This document shows, in pieces, positions 39,619 through 48,997 of a stretch of DNA of 64,000 bases (its first letter is position 1; each line of letters starts with the position of its first letter). Source of the stretch: Prochlorococcus sp. scB241_528O2 (GTDB lineage Bacteria > Cyanobacteriota > Cyanobacteriia > PCC-6307 > Cyanobiaceae); contig JFLJ01000137.1 of assembly GCA_000634115.1 (NCBI GenBank), positions 1 to 64,000 of the forward strand, written 5' to 3'. Under the pieces are notes generated by a model. That model worked only from the letters and a program-made list of their open reading frames with translations. It searched no databases and was not told where the DNA came from. Both the position numbers and the translations under genes were made by a program.

Positions 39619-40950
39619 ATGAGTATTAATTCAACAAGTTCTAAGAACTTAAATAGTTTAGAAAATATTTTAATAATTGGGAATGGCGGGAGAGAAAATT
39701 CTTTAGCTTGGGCTATTCAAAAAAATGAATTAGTTAAAAAAGTATATTTAATCCCTGGCAATGCTGGATCAGAAAGGATAAATAAGTGTAAAAGAATAAA
39801 AATTGACATAAACAATAAAAATGAATTAGTAGAAAAGCTTAATTTTTTCAATATAAATCTAGTTGTAATAGGACCTGAAATACCTTTAGCAAATGGATTA
39901 GCTGATTTCCTTCGCGAAAAAGACTTCAAAGTATTTGGACCAGGCAAAGATGGAGCAAAATTGGAATATAGCAAATCTTGGGCAAAGGAATTTATGCAAA
40001 ACGCAAAAATTCCAACTGCAAACTTTTGGAAAGTCAATTCTTTAGAAGAAGCAAAAAAAATCATCCAATCATCATCTTTCCCACTGGTTGTAAAAGCGGA
40101 TGGTCTAGCTTCAGGAAAAGGTGTTTTTATTCCTGACTCAAAAGATGAATGTTTAAGTGCAGCAGAATCAATCTTCAATGGAAAGTTTGGCCAAGCTGGT
40201 AATGTGGTGGTTCTAGAAGAAAAAATTCAAGGGCCAGAAGTTTCAGTTTTTGCTCTATGTGATGGAGAGAAATATGTATTACTTCCAACCGCACAAGATC
40301 ACAAACGTCTCAAGGAGAATGATAAAGGTCCAAATACTGGAGGTATGGGAGCTTATTCTCCTGCCCCACTTTTAACAGAAGATTACCTTGATAAAATCAT
40401 CAAAGAGATCATTAAACCTACAATAGTTGAACTAAATAAAAAAAATATTGACTATAAAGGCGTAATTTATTTTGGATTAATGATCACAGAATCTGGGCCC
40501 AAAGTTATAGAATATAATTGTAGATTTGGTGATCCAGAATGCCAAACGATAATGCCTTTGATGGATAAAAATTTTGTATTTCTTTTAGAAAAATGCTCAA
40601 TGGGGAATTTAACTGGCGATGAAAAAATTGATACTTTTGATAAAGTAAGTGGTTGTGTAATAGCAACCTCAAAGGGTTACCCTCAAGAGTATAAAACTGG
40701 CTTTCCAATAAAAATAGGAAAGGTTGACTCAGATGCTTGTCAAATTTTCGATTCTGGTACTTCTCTAAGTAAAAATGGGGAGTTATTAACTGATGGAGGA
40801 AGAGTTTTAAGTATTGTCTGTCAAGATAAAGATTTCGATATGGTTTTTGAAAAAGCATATAAAAATTTAAAAGAAATCAATTTTGATGGTATTTACTATA
40901 GAAGTGATATTGGTCATCAAGTTAGAAAAAACTTTATAAAAGAGAATTAA
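39619..40950 (+). CDS. purD: Phosphoribosylamine--glycine ligase
   Basis: PurD (GAR synthetase) ligates glycine to phosphoribosylamine. ILIIGNGGRENSLAWAIQ opens the N-terminal domain, followed by the ATP-grasp elements VVKADGLASGKGVFIP and GPEVSVFALCDG. The diagnostic RFGDPECQTIMP motif follows, then C-terminal GCVIATSKGYP. Length of 443 residues fits. About 15 extra N-terminal residues precede the conserved start. nblS begins four bases after its stop codon. Confidence 0.95.
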   Translation: MSINSTSSKNLNSLENILIIGNGGRENSLAWAIQKNELVKKVYLIPGNAGSERINKCKRIKIDINNKNELVEKLNFFNINLVVIGPEIPLANGLADFLREKDFKVFGPGKDGAKLEYSKSWAKEFMQNAKIPTANFWKVNSLEEAKKIIQSSSFPLVVKADGLASGKGVFIPDSKDECLSAAESIFNGKFGQAGNVVVLEEKIQGPEVSVFALCDGEKYVLLPTAQDHKRLKENDKGPNTGGMGAYSPAPLLTEDYLDKIIKEIIKPTIVELNKKNIDYKGVIYFGLMITESGPKVIEYNCRFGDPECQTIMPLMDKNFVFLLEKCSMGNLTGDEKIDTFDKVSGCVIATSKGYPQEYKTGFPIKIGKVDSDACQIFDSGTSLSKNGELLTDGGRVLSIVCQDKDFDMVFEKAYKNLKEINFDGIYYRSDIGHQVRKNFIKEN

Positions 40951-40954
40951 GTTT

Positions 40955-43012
40955 ATGGTAGATAACAATAATCAAGAAAGTAAAGAATATAACAACGTCG
41001 ATAATGAAGATATTAATAACTACTATTGGATTAACAGACTTCTTGCTTGGTGGAGTGGATTTAGCTTAAGAACAAAATTATTAGCAATAGCAACTCTCGT
41101 TGTAAGTCTCCTAATGACAGGAATAACATTTTTTGCATTAAATAGTATTCAAAGAGATGCAGGAATGAATGACACAAGATATGCTCGAGATCTTGGATTA
41201 TTGCTATCGGGGAATGTCACAGAATTAGTTGCTAATAATCAAAAAAAAGAAATTTCAAATGTAGCTGAAAAGTTTTGGAGATCAAGTCGAAATTTACGGT
41301 ATATTTTTTTTACTGATGCTGAAGATATAGTTCAACTTGGAATACCCATTAGTGCCACTCCTACAAGTTCAGATAGTCAACTTCAGCTAACTAGAAGATT
41401 AAAACTACCATCAGAATTAAAGAAAAGGCCCCAATTCCCACTAGTCAGGCAGCATGTTACACCTCAGGGGCAAGTAACAGATGTATTTGTCCCAATGCTT
41501 TGGAAAGGCAAGTATCTTGGGACTTTAGCATTAGGAGTTACACCTAATAAAAAAGCCTTAGCCAGTGCCGCTTTAACAAGAGAAGTTACAATTGCAGTTT
41601 TTATCTCGATTTGGGTTTTAGTAATACTTGGAGCTGTATTCAATGCACTTACAATTACTAGACCTGTAAGGGAGCTAGTAAGAGGTGTTAGAGAAATTTC
41701 AAAAGGAAACTTTAAATCCAGAATTTCTTTACCTATGACAGGAGATCTAGGAGAACTTTTAAATGGATTTAACAGAATGGCCACTCAGTTAGAAAATTAT
41801 GACGAAGCTAACATTGAAGAACTTAAAGCCGCTCAAATAAAGCAGCAATCACTAATAGCTACCATGGCTGACGGTGCAATATTATTAGATTCTCAAGGAA
41901 AGATTGTACTTACTAATCCAACAGCAAAAAGATTATTCCGTTGGGAAGGAAGATTCTTAGAAGGAAAATATTTTTTAAATGAGATTCCCGAAATTTTATC
42001 CAATGACTTACATACAAATATAGAATCTCTCCTTAACAGAGAAAAAGAGAAAGATGATTTAAGGTTTAGTTTAGGAGAAACGGCTAGAACTTTAAGGATT
42101 GTCTTTCAATCAGTATTTGATACAAACAAAGTTGAATTAAAAGGAATTGCAGTCACAATTCAAGATCTGACAAGAGAGGTAGAACTCAATGCTGCACAAA
42201 ACAGATTTATTAGTAACGTTTCGCATGAATTAAGGACACCACTTTTTAACATTAAAAGTTACGTAGAAACCTTATATGATTTAAAAGATCAGCTCTCTAA
42301 TGAAGAACAACTCGAATTTCTCGGCATAGCAAATTCAGAGACTGATAGGCTGACACGACTTGTAAATGATGTACTAGATTTATCAAGATTGGAGTCAGGG
42401 AAAATAATTCAACTAGAGGAAATGGATATAAAACAAGCAATTGAACAGACTCTCAGAAATTACAAACTTAATGCTATAGAAAAAAATGTGGCATTAGCAC
42501 ATGAAATAGAGGAAACTATACCTTCAATTCTTGGAAATTTCGATTTACTTTTACAAGTTTTTGATAATTTGCTGGGTAATGGATTGAAATTTAGTCCCAA
42601 AAACAGCAGCCTGATGATAAGAGCTTATACATGGCCAGATTCCTGTCCTGCCTTACCCCCAAGTAATAGTTATGATGGAGCTCCTCAATGTGAGTTAGTT
42701 TCACCATTACCGAAAGTTAGAATTGAGATTGCTGATACAGGTTCAGGAATATCTCAAACAGATCAAGAAAAGATATTTGACCGTTTTTATAGAGTAGAGA
42801 ATGCCGTGCACACTGAACAAGGGACCGGTTTAGGTTTATCTATAGTGCGAGGGATAATTGAAAAACATGGTGGAGAAATTCGTATGGCTAGTGAATTGGG
42901 AGTTGGAACAACGTTTTGGTTTGATTTAGCCTTGGCACAATCTGACAAAGATGAATTATTGACTCAAACAATTAATAATACAGATACTTTTTCAAGCTCT
43001 GAAATTAGCTAA
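40955..43012 (+). CDS. nblS: NblS/Hik33-type sensor histidine kinase
   Basis: This is a membrane sensor kinase with the order TM1 (residues about 41-62), extracytoplasmic domain, TM2 (about 211-230), HAMP (ALTITRPVRELVRGVREISK), PAS (TMADGAILLDSQGKIVLTN), HisKA with phospho-acceptor H424 in SNVSHELRTPL, and HATPase with DTGSGISQTDQEKIFDRFYR and TGLGLSIVRGI. This architecture and the PAS sequence match NblS (DspA/Hik33), which controls high-light, nutrient and HLIP responses in cyanobacteria. Length is 685 residues. It is transcribed with purD and ends five bases from the convergent kaiC. Confidence 0.9.
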   Translation: MVDNNNQESKEYNNVDNEDINNYYWINRLLAWWSGFSLRTKLLAIATLVVSLLMTGITFFALNSIQRDAGMNDTRYARDLGLLLSGNVTELVANNQKKEISNVAEKFWRSSRNLRYIFFTDAEDIVQLGIPISATPTSSDSQLQLTRRLKLPSELKKRPQFPLVRQHVTPQGQVTDVFVPMLWKGKYLGTLALGVTPNKKALASAALTREVTIAVFISIWVLVILGAVFNALTITRPVRELVRGVREISKGNFKSRISLPMTGDLGELLNGFNRMATQLENYDEANIEELKAAQIKQQSLIATMADGAILLDSQGKIVLTNPTAKRLFRWEGRFLEGKYFLNEIPEILSNDLHTNIESLLNREKEKDDLRFSLGETARTLRIVFQSVFDTNKVELKGIAVTIQDLTREVELNAAQNRFISNVSHELRTPLFNIKSYVETLYDLKDQLSNEEQLEFLGIANSETDRLTRLVNDVLDLSRLESGKIIQLEEMDIKQAIEQTLRNYKLNAIEKNVALAHEIEETIPSILGNFDLLLQVFDNLLGNGLKFSPKNSSLMIRAYTWPDSCPALPPSNSYDGAPQCELVSPLPKVRIEIADTGSGISQTDQEKIFDRFYRVENAVHTEQGTGLGLSIVRGIIEKHGGEIRMASELGVGTTFWFDLALAQSDKDELLTQTINNTDTFSSSEIS

Positions 43013-43017
43013 ATTAT

Positions 43018-44547
43018 CTAATTATTATCTACCCCTTTAAAGATATTTTGAACATTTTGATCAGGAACAACTCTATGAGGGGCTCCACTAAATATTTGTT
43101 CAAAGTTAGAAAAAGAATCTTTTATTTCGGGACCTTTATTAGTGATAACAAATTCTCTTATTCGTTTATCATGCCATGATCCTCGCATTTTAAAGACATT
43201 TAAAGCTCTAGCCATCTCTCCTTTTATCTCAACATATTGAAGTAATAAAATAGTATCTGTAATAGTTGAGATGTGAGAGTCAGTAATAGAGTGACTTCCC
43301 ATAAATTCTTCTGCTGTATTTGTAAAAAAGCCCGCTATCTCTTCTTGTTTTGTATAACCGGTAACTGCAATTACAAACTGTCTAAATGCATTCAAGCTTA
43401 CACCTCTGGCTAATGCCGAGAGAGAATCTATCGCCATTCTCTTAGGTTTAAATTGATTAATTTGCGTTTTTATTATTTGTAAGTGATCTTCCAAGCCAGT
43501 TGATTCTGGATATGCACAAATAATTTTTAATAACCCATCACTTTCCATCTTTTCAAAGTCTATTCCCCAACTAGTGGCATTCCTAAGTAATTGCGCCCTA
43601 GATTCTTCGTATGCGAAAAGTATTGCTCTTTCACTATTGTTATAAGCATCTTCTACGAATTTAGATACAAGCATTGTCTTACCTGTACCAGTAGCACCCG
43701 TAGCAAGGATAATGGAATCTTGAAAATAACCTCCGCCACACATATCATCAAGATCCTTAACTCCAGAACTAATCCTAATATTCGAGGATCTTTGCGTAAG
43801 TCTCATTGCCCCGAGAGCGAACACACTTATACCATCTATACCCATAGTGAATGGGTATTCCCCTTTCATATGTACAGTACCTCTTAACTTCAAAACTTCT
43901 AAGGTTCTTCTTCTCTTCTCTGACTCTAAAACATTTCTTAATAAGACAACATTATCAGAAACAAATTCTTCTACTCCATATCTAGCAATAGGTCCGTAGT
44001 CATCAACCCTTTCTGTGGTCATAACTGTGGTTACTCCTATTTCTTTTAATCTTGCTATTAGTCTGAATATTTCTCTTCTAACAACGTAAAGAGCATCATA
44101 TTGTTGAAAAACAGCAGTTATTGAATCTATTGCAACTCTTTTAGCTTTATATTTTCTTATCGCGTAACTAATTCTTTCAATAAGACCAGACAAGTCAAAA
44201 TTACCAGCGACATCTTGACCGTCAGGATCCGGAGACGCATCTAATATAAATAACTTATTTTGATCAATTAATTCTTGTAAATCCCATCCGAAGCTAGAAG
44301 CATTTCTTATTATGTCTAAAGGTGACTCTTCAAATGTAACGAAGATACCAGGCTCATCAAAATTGCAAACTCCATGATGTAAGTATTGAATCGAAAAAAC
44401 AGTTTTACCAGTCCCTGAAGTACCACTAACGAGCGTACTTCGAGATACAGGCAAACCACCTCTACAAACATCATCAAACCCTTCTATACCTGTTGGCAAC
44501 TTTTGTACTTGCATTTTATTTGATTTGCTAAATTTCTTATCTTTCAT
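43018..44547 (-). CDS. kaiC: Circadian clock protein KaiC
   Basis: KaiC is the double-domain RecA-like ATPase and autokinase at the centre of the cyanobacterial clock. CI has P-loop GTSGTGKT (residues 42-49) and the catalytic FEESPLDIIRNA. CII has GATGTGKT and AYEESRAQLLRNA. The phosphorylation site pair is present as S427/T428 in DSHISTITD. The protein is 509 residues, a little shorter than in Synechococcus, with a shorter C-terminal tail. kaiB lies upstream on the same strand, 72 bp away; kaiA is absent from the locus. Confidence 0.97.
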   Translation of the reverse strand: MKDKKFSKSNKMQVQKLPTGIEGFDDVCRGGLPVSRSTLVSGTSGTGKTVFSIQYLHHGVCNFDEPGIFVTFEESPLDIIRNASSFGWDLQELIDQNKLFILDASPDPDGQDVAGNFDLSGLIERISYAIRKYKAKRVAIDSITAVFQQYDALYVVRREIFRLIARLKEIGVTTVMTTERVDDYGPIARYGVEEFVSDNVVLLRNVLESEKRRRTLEVLKLRGTVHMKGEYPFTMGIDGISVFALGAMRLTQRSSNIRISSGVKDLDDMCGGGYFQDSIILATGATGTGKTMLVSKFVEDAYNNSERAILFAYEESRAQLLRNATSWGIDFEKMESDGLLKIICAYPESTGLEDHLQIIKTQINQFKPKRMAIDSLSALARGVSLNAFRQFVIAVTGYTKQEEIAGFFTNTAEEFMGSHSITDSHISTITDTILLLQYVEIKGEMARALNVFKMRGSWHDKRIREFVITNKGPEIKDSFSNFEQIFSGAPHRVVPDQNVQNIFKGVDNN

Positions 44548-44619
44548 AGTTTTGTAATAAAGAAACTTAAACTAAAAATAAAAATGAAACTTACTTTTAG
44601 AATAAAAGTTTTCTAGGTA

Positions 44620-44937
44620 TTATTTATCTCCACTATATTCAGTTTCTGTTAATTCATCAAAAAGTAGATCTAAACCGATTAAAACTTTTTCTCTATCTGA
44701 GAGGTCACCAATTATTCTTCTTACTGGCGGAGGTAAAATTTTAGCTAAAGTTGGTGTAGCCAAAATCTTATCTTCCTCAGCAAGTTGTGGTTGCTTTAGT
44801 ACATCAATAACCTTTAGGGCATAAACTCCTTTGAATTCATTTTCTAAAATTTCTCTTAAAGTATTCAAAGCTCGCATTGAATTAGGAGTATTTCCTGCAA
44901 CATATAGTTTTAGAATATATGTTTTTCTTGCTGCCAT
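44620..44937 (-). CDS. kaiB: Circadian clock protein KaiB
   Basis: KaiB is the fold-switching thioredoxin-like clock protein that binds KaiC. The sequence begins [20 protein letters not shown], the typical start, followed by [21 protein letters not shown] and the conserved [21 protein letters not shown] segment. At 105 residues it is family length. It precedes kaiC. The upstream spacer to rplU is only 144 bp and has no trace of kaiA. Confidence 0.97.
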   Translation of the reverse strand: MAARKTYILKLYVAGNTPNSMRALNTLREILENEFKGVYALKVIDVLKQPQLAEEDKILATPTLAKILPPPVRRIIGDLSDREKVLIGLDLLFDELTETEYSGDK

Positions 44938-45018
44938 TGTTTTGGTTCCTCAAATTGATATAAAAGATTTAAAACAACCCTTGACTTATTACACTACAAA
45001 ATAAGAAAATAGACAAAC

Positions 45019-45024
45019 TATAAT
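45019..45024 (+). promoter_or_regulatory. Perfect -10 box (TATAAT) for rplU
   Basis: TATAAT lies 57 bp before the rplU ATG, so transcription should start near 45031, just ahead of the leader inverted repeat at 45037-45063. No convincing -35 hexamer was seen at 17 bp. Confidence 0.45.
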
Positions 45025-45036
45025 GATTGTTAATTT

Positions 45037-45063
45037 GGCTTAATCAAATTCTAAATTTGAGCC
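45037..45063 (+). promoter_or_regulatory. Leader hairpin upstream of rplU-rpmA
   Basis: TCAAATT (45044-45050) and AATTTGA (45054-45060) are exact reverse complements around CTA. GGC (45037-45039) and GCC (45061-45063) can extend the helix over a 4-nt bulge. The structure would sit in the 5' untranslated leader, 18 bp before the ATG. It may serve ribosomal-protein feedback, but that is inference. Confidence 0.4.
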
Positions 45064-45081
45064 TAATAGCGTCTTTAAAAT

Positions 45082-45522
45082 ATGACAAATTCTAAAACTT
45101 CCTCAAACAATTCCTCTAAAAATAATGAATTGTACGCGATAGCAGAAACTTCAGGTCAACAATTTTGGTTCGAAGTTGATAGGTACTATGATATTGATAG
45201 ATTAAATGCTAAAGAGAAAGAGAAAATAACACTAGAAAAAGTTTTACTTATAAAAGATAAAAAATCTATTTCTATAGGAAAACCTTATGTTAAAGATGCA
45301 AAAATTGAATTAGAAGTTGTTTCGCACAAAAGAGATAGGAAAATTCTTGTTTATAAGATGCGTCCTAAAAAAAAGACTAGAAGAAAAATGGGTCACAGGC
45401 AAGAACTCACAAGAGTTATGGTAAAATCTATTTCAATAGGTAAAACTTCCACTAAGTCATCTTCTAAAAAAGAGTCTGTCAAAAAGGAAACTAAACCAAA
45501 ATCTGAAAAATCTAAAAATTAA
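45082..45522 (+). CDS. rplU: 50S ribosomal protein L21
   Basis: L21 binds 23S rRNA in the large subunit. The core is clear: ELYAIAETSGQQFWFEVDR, DAKIELEVVSHKRDRKILVY and KKKTRRKMGHRQELTRVMV. The protein has 146 residues, longer than the usual 103. The extra length is a Ser/Asn-rich N-terminus of about 14 residues and a Lys/Ser-rich tail of about 28. It heads an operon with rpmA (9 bp spacing). Confidence 0.96.
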   Translation: MTNSKTSSNNSSKNNELYAIAETSGQQFWFEVDRYYDIDRLNAKEKEKITLEKVLLIKDKKSISIGKPYVKDAKIELEVVSHKRDRKILVYKMRPKKKTRRKMGHRQELTRVMVKSISIGKTSTKSSSKKESVKKETKPKSEKSKN

Positions 45523-45531
45523 ACATTTCTA

Positions 45532-45792
45532 ATGGCACATAAAAAAGGAACAGGTTCAACAAGAAACGGACGAGATTCAAACTCAAAAAGATTGGGAGTA
45601 AAAGCTTATGGTGGAGAGAAAGTTAGTGCTGGATCAATTTTAATTCGTCAAAGGGGTACTTCCTTTTTGCCAGGGATCAACGTTGGGAAAGGTAAAGATG
45701 ACACACTTTTTGCACTTAAAGAAGGAACGGTAAGCTTTGAAAGCATAAAAAGAAATTTAAGAAATAGAAAAAGAGTTAATATACTTATCTGA
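45532..45792 (+). CDS. rpmA: 50S ribosomal protein L27
   Basis: L27 lies near the peptidyl-transferase centre. The sequence [20 protein letters not shown] with [20 protein letters not shown] is unmistakable. Length is 86 residues. No N-terminal extension precedes MAHKKG, so the processing seen in Firmicutes is not expected. Its last eight bases overlap the convergent methyltransferase gene. Confidence 0.98.
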   Translation: MAHKKGTGSTRNGRDSNSKRLGVKAYGGEKVSAGSILIRQRGTSFLPGINVGKGKDDTLFALKEGTVSFESIKRNLRNRKRVNILI

Positions 45793-46525
45793 TTTTCTTA
45801 TAAGCTCTTGTAGTTATAAGAATAGGATGAAAAACTTCTAAAAAATTTGATTGAAGCGTTTTGAAAAACTTTTCAATAATTTTACTATCGTCGACATGGA
45901 AAGGATATTCATTTTTTTCTCCTTTAAAGAAATACCAATTAAATAAAGCAATAGAATTTGAATTCATAATCTCACTGAAAATCTCGATTTGAGCAGCAGG
46001 ATTGTCAAGATGCTCCAAAACATCAAGACAAACTATAGTATCAAATTTAGATATTTGTGTATCTTTAATTGTCTTGCAAAAAGTAAGTTTTTTTTCGACT
46101 CCTAATTCCTTAGCCCTGTATTCAACAAAATTTCTATTTGTTTCATTTATATCTACAAAGAAAACTTGCTCAACTTTTTTAGACATGGCATTAGCTAAAG
46201 CATGCGTTCCGATACCTCCTCCAAAATCTAAAACCAAATTTGTAGAAAATCTCTGCTGTAGTTTTAAAGTATCAGCAATGTAATCCTTGCTTGAAATATG
46301 CCAAGCAGCTAAATCTGCTACATGACGATCTCCAACAATATCACTATAAAAATCTGAAGCATCACTTAGAGCATCTCCAGGATGTAAATTTGCTAAATTA
46401 ATTTTTGCATTTGAAAGAAATCCATCTAAATCCGATTCTTGCATTGAAAAGAATTCCATTAAATGTGATTTCAAATTGAAGGCATTATCTAAAAACTCTT
46501 TTAATATAAAACTATTGTCTTTCAA
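45785..46525 (-). CDS. SAM-dependent methyltransferase, class I, substrate unknown
   Basis: The SAM-binding motif I is [17 protein letters not shown] (around residue 98), followed by [13 protein letters not shown] (motif with the acidic ribose ligand) and [18 protein letters not shown] (motif typical of ubiquinone/small-molecule methyltransferases). The 90 N-terminal residues are helical and not recognised. Length is 246 residues. The start is a TTG at 46525. The substrate cannot be named. Convergent overlap with rpmA is probably without functional meaning. Confidence 0.7.
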   Translation of the reverse strand: MKDNSFILKEFLDNAFNLKSHLMEFFSMQESDLDGFLSNAKINLANLHPGDALSDASDFYSDIVGDRHVADLAAWHISSKDYIADTLKLQQRFSTNLVLDFGGGIGTHALANAMSKKVEQVFFVDINETNRNFVEYRAKELGVEKKLTFCKTIKDTQISKFDTIVCLDVLEHLDNPAAQIEIFSEIMNSNSIALFNWYFFKGEKNEYPFHVDDSKIIEKFFKTLQSNFLEVFHPILITTRAYKKIR

Positions 46526-46601
46526 TTACTTACTTTTAATTTTCAATATAAAAATCATAGGATGGTAATAAATCTTTCTCAAAGTATTCTTAATATTAAA
46601 A

Positions 46602-47519
46602 ATGGAAACTAAAGATGGATTCTTAGTAATTAATAAAGATAAAGGCTGTACTTCTCATGATTGTGTTAAAAAGATAAGAAAGTTACTAAATACAAAGAAA
46701 GTTGGGCACACAGGAACTCTTGATCCAGAAGTTAAAGGAACATTACCAATTGCAATTGGTAATGCAACAAGATTTATTCAATATCTACCTCAGGGGAAAA
46801 CTTACTTAGGACAAATTAAATTAGGTATTAGAACAAGCACTGATGATATTCACGGCAAAATAATTAATCAAAAAGATTGGCCCAAAATTTCTAATGAGCA
46901 ATTAGATCAATATTTAAATAACTTTAGAGGAATCATTAAACAAATCCCACCAAAAGTATCTAGCGTTCACGTTAATGGTGAGAGAGCTTATAAAAAATTT
47001 TTTAATAATGAAAGTTTTGAATTAACGCCAAGAGAAGTAAAAATAGACTATCTAGAATTAATGAATTGGGACCAAATAAAAGGAATCATAGAAATAAAAA
47101 TCAAATGTTCCGCAGGTACATATATAAGAGCAATTGCCAGAGATTTAGGGACAGTTCTTAATTCCGAGGGGTGCCTCTTAACATTAAAAAGAATTTCAGC
47201 TTGTGGATTTCATGAAAAAAATTCCATAAAAATATCAGATATAGAAAAAAGTATAAATAATCCTACAAATTTTATTATTCCAACAATTTCTGCTCTCAAT
47301 CACATTCCAACATTAGTTTTAAATAAAGAAGAAGAAATCAATTTTTGGCAAACTGGAAGAACAATTAAAGTTAATATTAATTACTTAAATAAAAGCAACA
47401 CTTTTGATTATAAAAAACCTATAAAGGTAATAGATAAAAGAAAAACTCTTCTTGGTATAGGCTTTTTAAATGAGCAACAAACTAATATAAATCCCAAATT
47501 AGTCCTTAATGCAAAATGA
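46602..47519 (+). CDS. truB: tRNA pseudouridine(55) synthase
   Basis: TruB makes pseudouridine 55 in the T-loop of tRNAs. The protein begins [18 protein letters not shown]. It contains the catalytic aspartate in [19 protein letters not shown], where the usual A-x-G is [12 protein letters not shown] and [15 protein letters not shown] follow. Length is 305 residues with a short, Asn/Lys-rich C-terminus instead of a full PUA domain. A convergent SpoIID-like gene follows after three bases. Confidence 0.94.
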   Translation: METKDGFLVINKDKGCTSHDCVKKIRKLLNTKKVGHTGTLDPEVKGTLPIAIGNATRFIQYLPQGKTYLGQIKLGIRTSTDDIHGKIINQKDWPKISNEQLDQYLNNFRGIIKQIPPKVSSVHVNGERAYKKFFNNESFELTPREVKIDYLELMNWDQIKGIIEIKIKCSAGTYIRAIARDLGTVLNSEGCLLTLKRISACGFHEKNSIKISDIEKSINNPTNFIIPTISALNHIPTLVLNKEEEINFWQTGRTIKVNINYLNKSNTFDYKKPIKVIDKRKTLLGIGFLNEQQTNINPKLVLNAK

Positions 47520-47522
47520 TTA

Positions 47523-48908
47523 TTATAAAAAATACCTTTTAAAAGGTTTTATTTTAACCCCTCTATAAAAATGTTTTAATATTTCCTCAGCTTTTGCTCC
47601 TTTAATAGCCAAATATCTTGCGCCCCATTGACTCATTCCTACACCATGACCAGAACCATATCCTGAAACTACTAAAATCTTTTCTATGGAAGGAACATGA
47701 TTAAAGTGGTTTCTTGGGATTAATAATTTTTGATTTATATTTATTATTGATGGATCTTTAATATTATTTAGTCTAACTATTTCATCAAAATTTACGTTAT
47801 ATCGATAAGAAATATCAGATAAGCTATCACCCGCTTTAACAATATAGGTTATGGGTTTATCTTCTAATGTTTTAGTTGATAATAGTTCAGGTTTCTCATT
47901 ATCAGACTTAGTTTCATTATTTTCAATTAATTTAAATCTTACTAAAGTACTTTTAAGATCCATCCTTTTTCGAATATCTATTCCTGAAATTTGATCCGAT
48001 CCATAATCACCTTGAATTTTTACATTTTTTACTCTTCCTGTATTGGTTATATTTAAAATCTCAATTTGTTTTATGCCTCCAATCCTTGGAAATAATTTTT
48101 GCAATTGATCATTTGAAAATCTTTTCTGCCATCTAAGTTTAGGGTTTTTTTTATCAAAGTCTTTAACACTGGATAAATATGGAAATTCATTTTCCCATAC
48201 ATCTTGACTATTTTCGGTCATGCCAGCTGAACTACTATGAAATACAGCATTAATTAATTTATTTTTATATGTCAAAACTAAAGATCTTGTACTGCTAACG
48301 GCTTTTTTAGTTTCATAAGTACTTGACTCTAAGCCATTGTAGACTTGATTTCTATCAGTAGAATCGATATCAAATAGACTATTGCCCTTTTGCTTTAAAG
48401 CATAAGTTCTAGAAGCTATTGCTTGTGCTTTCAATGCTTCCATAGGCCATTTACTTGGCATCTCTGAACCAACGACACTGCTCAGATAATTTTCAACTCC
48501 GAGAATATTAACTACCAATATCTCATTATCAAGTACAAAAATCTTTAATTTTCCTGAGTATCTTTTCTGACCAACCCAAATACCTCTAACATCTGAAGTT
48601 TTCACTAAAAATTGATCTTTAGTCTTAAGATCATAAATTTTTTGTTTATTTTTATCAAACAACATAGTTTTTCTATTATTTGCCAGTTTTAAAGTTAAAC
48701 CTTTAAATTTTTTATTAGAAAATCCGTGCCCTTCAAAAGTTAATGGTATTGATCTATCAGCTCTAATCCTGATTTTTTGATTTTTTACAATTAAAACCTT
48801 TATAGTTGGTATTCTTGAGGCCTGTATGGGTCTTGTATTGAAAACACAAAAATTTATAATGAATATTAAAAAGTAATTATGAGTAATTTTTATGAATTTA
48901 AATGTCAC
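47523..48908 (-). CDS. SpoIID/LytB-domain protein with LysM repeat
   Basis: The 461-residue exported protein has a hydrophobic N-terminus (about residues 12-28). The SpoIID/LytB domain follows, with YLSSVVGSEMPSKWPMEALKAQAIASRTYAL (positions about 140-170) and HSSSAGMTENSQDVWE. A LysM domain (about residues 350-395; YIVKAGDSLSDISYRYNVNFD) is inserted before the final SpoIID motif GYGSGHGVGMSQWGARYLA. SpoIID proteins are lytic transglycosylases acting on denuded glycan. LysM gives peptidoglycan binding. In cyanobacteria such proteins likely remodel the wall. Ends three bases from truB. Confidence 0.85.
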   Translation of the reverse strand: MTFKFIKITHNYFLIFIINFCVFNTRPIQASRIPTIKVLIVKNQKIRIRADRSIPLTFEGHGFSNKKFKGLTLKLANNRKTMLFDKNKQKIYDLKTKDQFLVKTSDVRGIWVGQKRYSGKLKIFVLDNEILVVNILGVENYLSSVVGSEMPSKWPMEALKAQAIASRTYALKQKGNSLFDIDSTDRNQVYNGLESSTYETKKAVSSTRSLVLTYKNKLINAVFHSSSAGMTENSQDVWENEFPYLSSVKDFDKKNPKLRWQKRFSNDQLQKLFPRIGGIKQIEILNITNTGRVKNVKIQGDYGSDQISGIDIRKRMDLKSTLVRFKLIENNETKSDNEKPELLSTKTLEDKPITYIVKAGDSLSDISYRYNVNFDEIVRLNNIKDPSIININQKLLIPRNHFNHVPSIEKILVVSGYGSGHGVGMSQWGARYLAIKGAKAEEILKHFYRGVKIKPFKRYFL

Positions 48909-48997
48909 TATGTTTGAGAAACGAACACTTAATTTGCCTAAGTTTGACTAAATGTCTAGATTTAATCCAGATATAAAAATAAAAATATCATAAATAA

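Noticed and set aside
39717-40178. 153-codon minus-strand frame inside purD
   Set aside because: It is antisense to the ATP-grasp region of PurD and has no recognisable protein features.
44981-44986. TTGACT as the -35 box of the rplU promoter
   Set aside because: The nearest good -10 (TATAAT at 45019) is 32 bp downstream, which is too far; no -10 lies at 16-18 bp.
44938-45081. Remnant of kaiA between kaiB and rplU
   Set aside because: I read the spacer in all frames and saw no KaiA-like segment. The region is accounted for by promoters and the rplU leader.
47534-47547. ACCTTTTAAAAGGT palindrome between truB and the SpoIID-like gene as a bidirectional terminator
   Set aside because: The dyad has no loop and consists mostly of A/T pairs, so a stable hairpin is unlikely. 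It is probably coding sequence of the minus gene.
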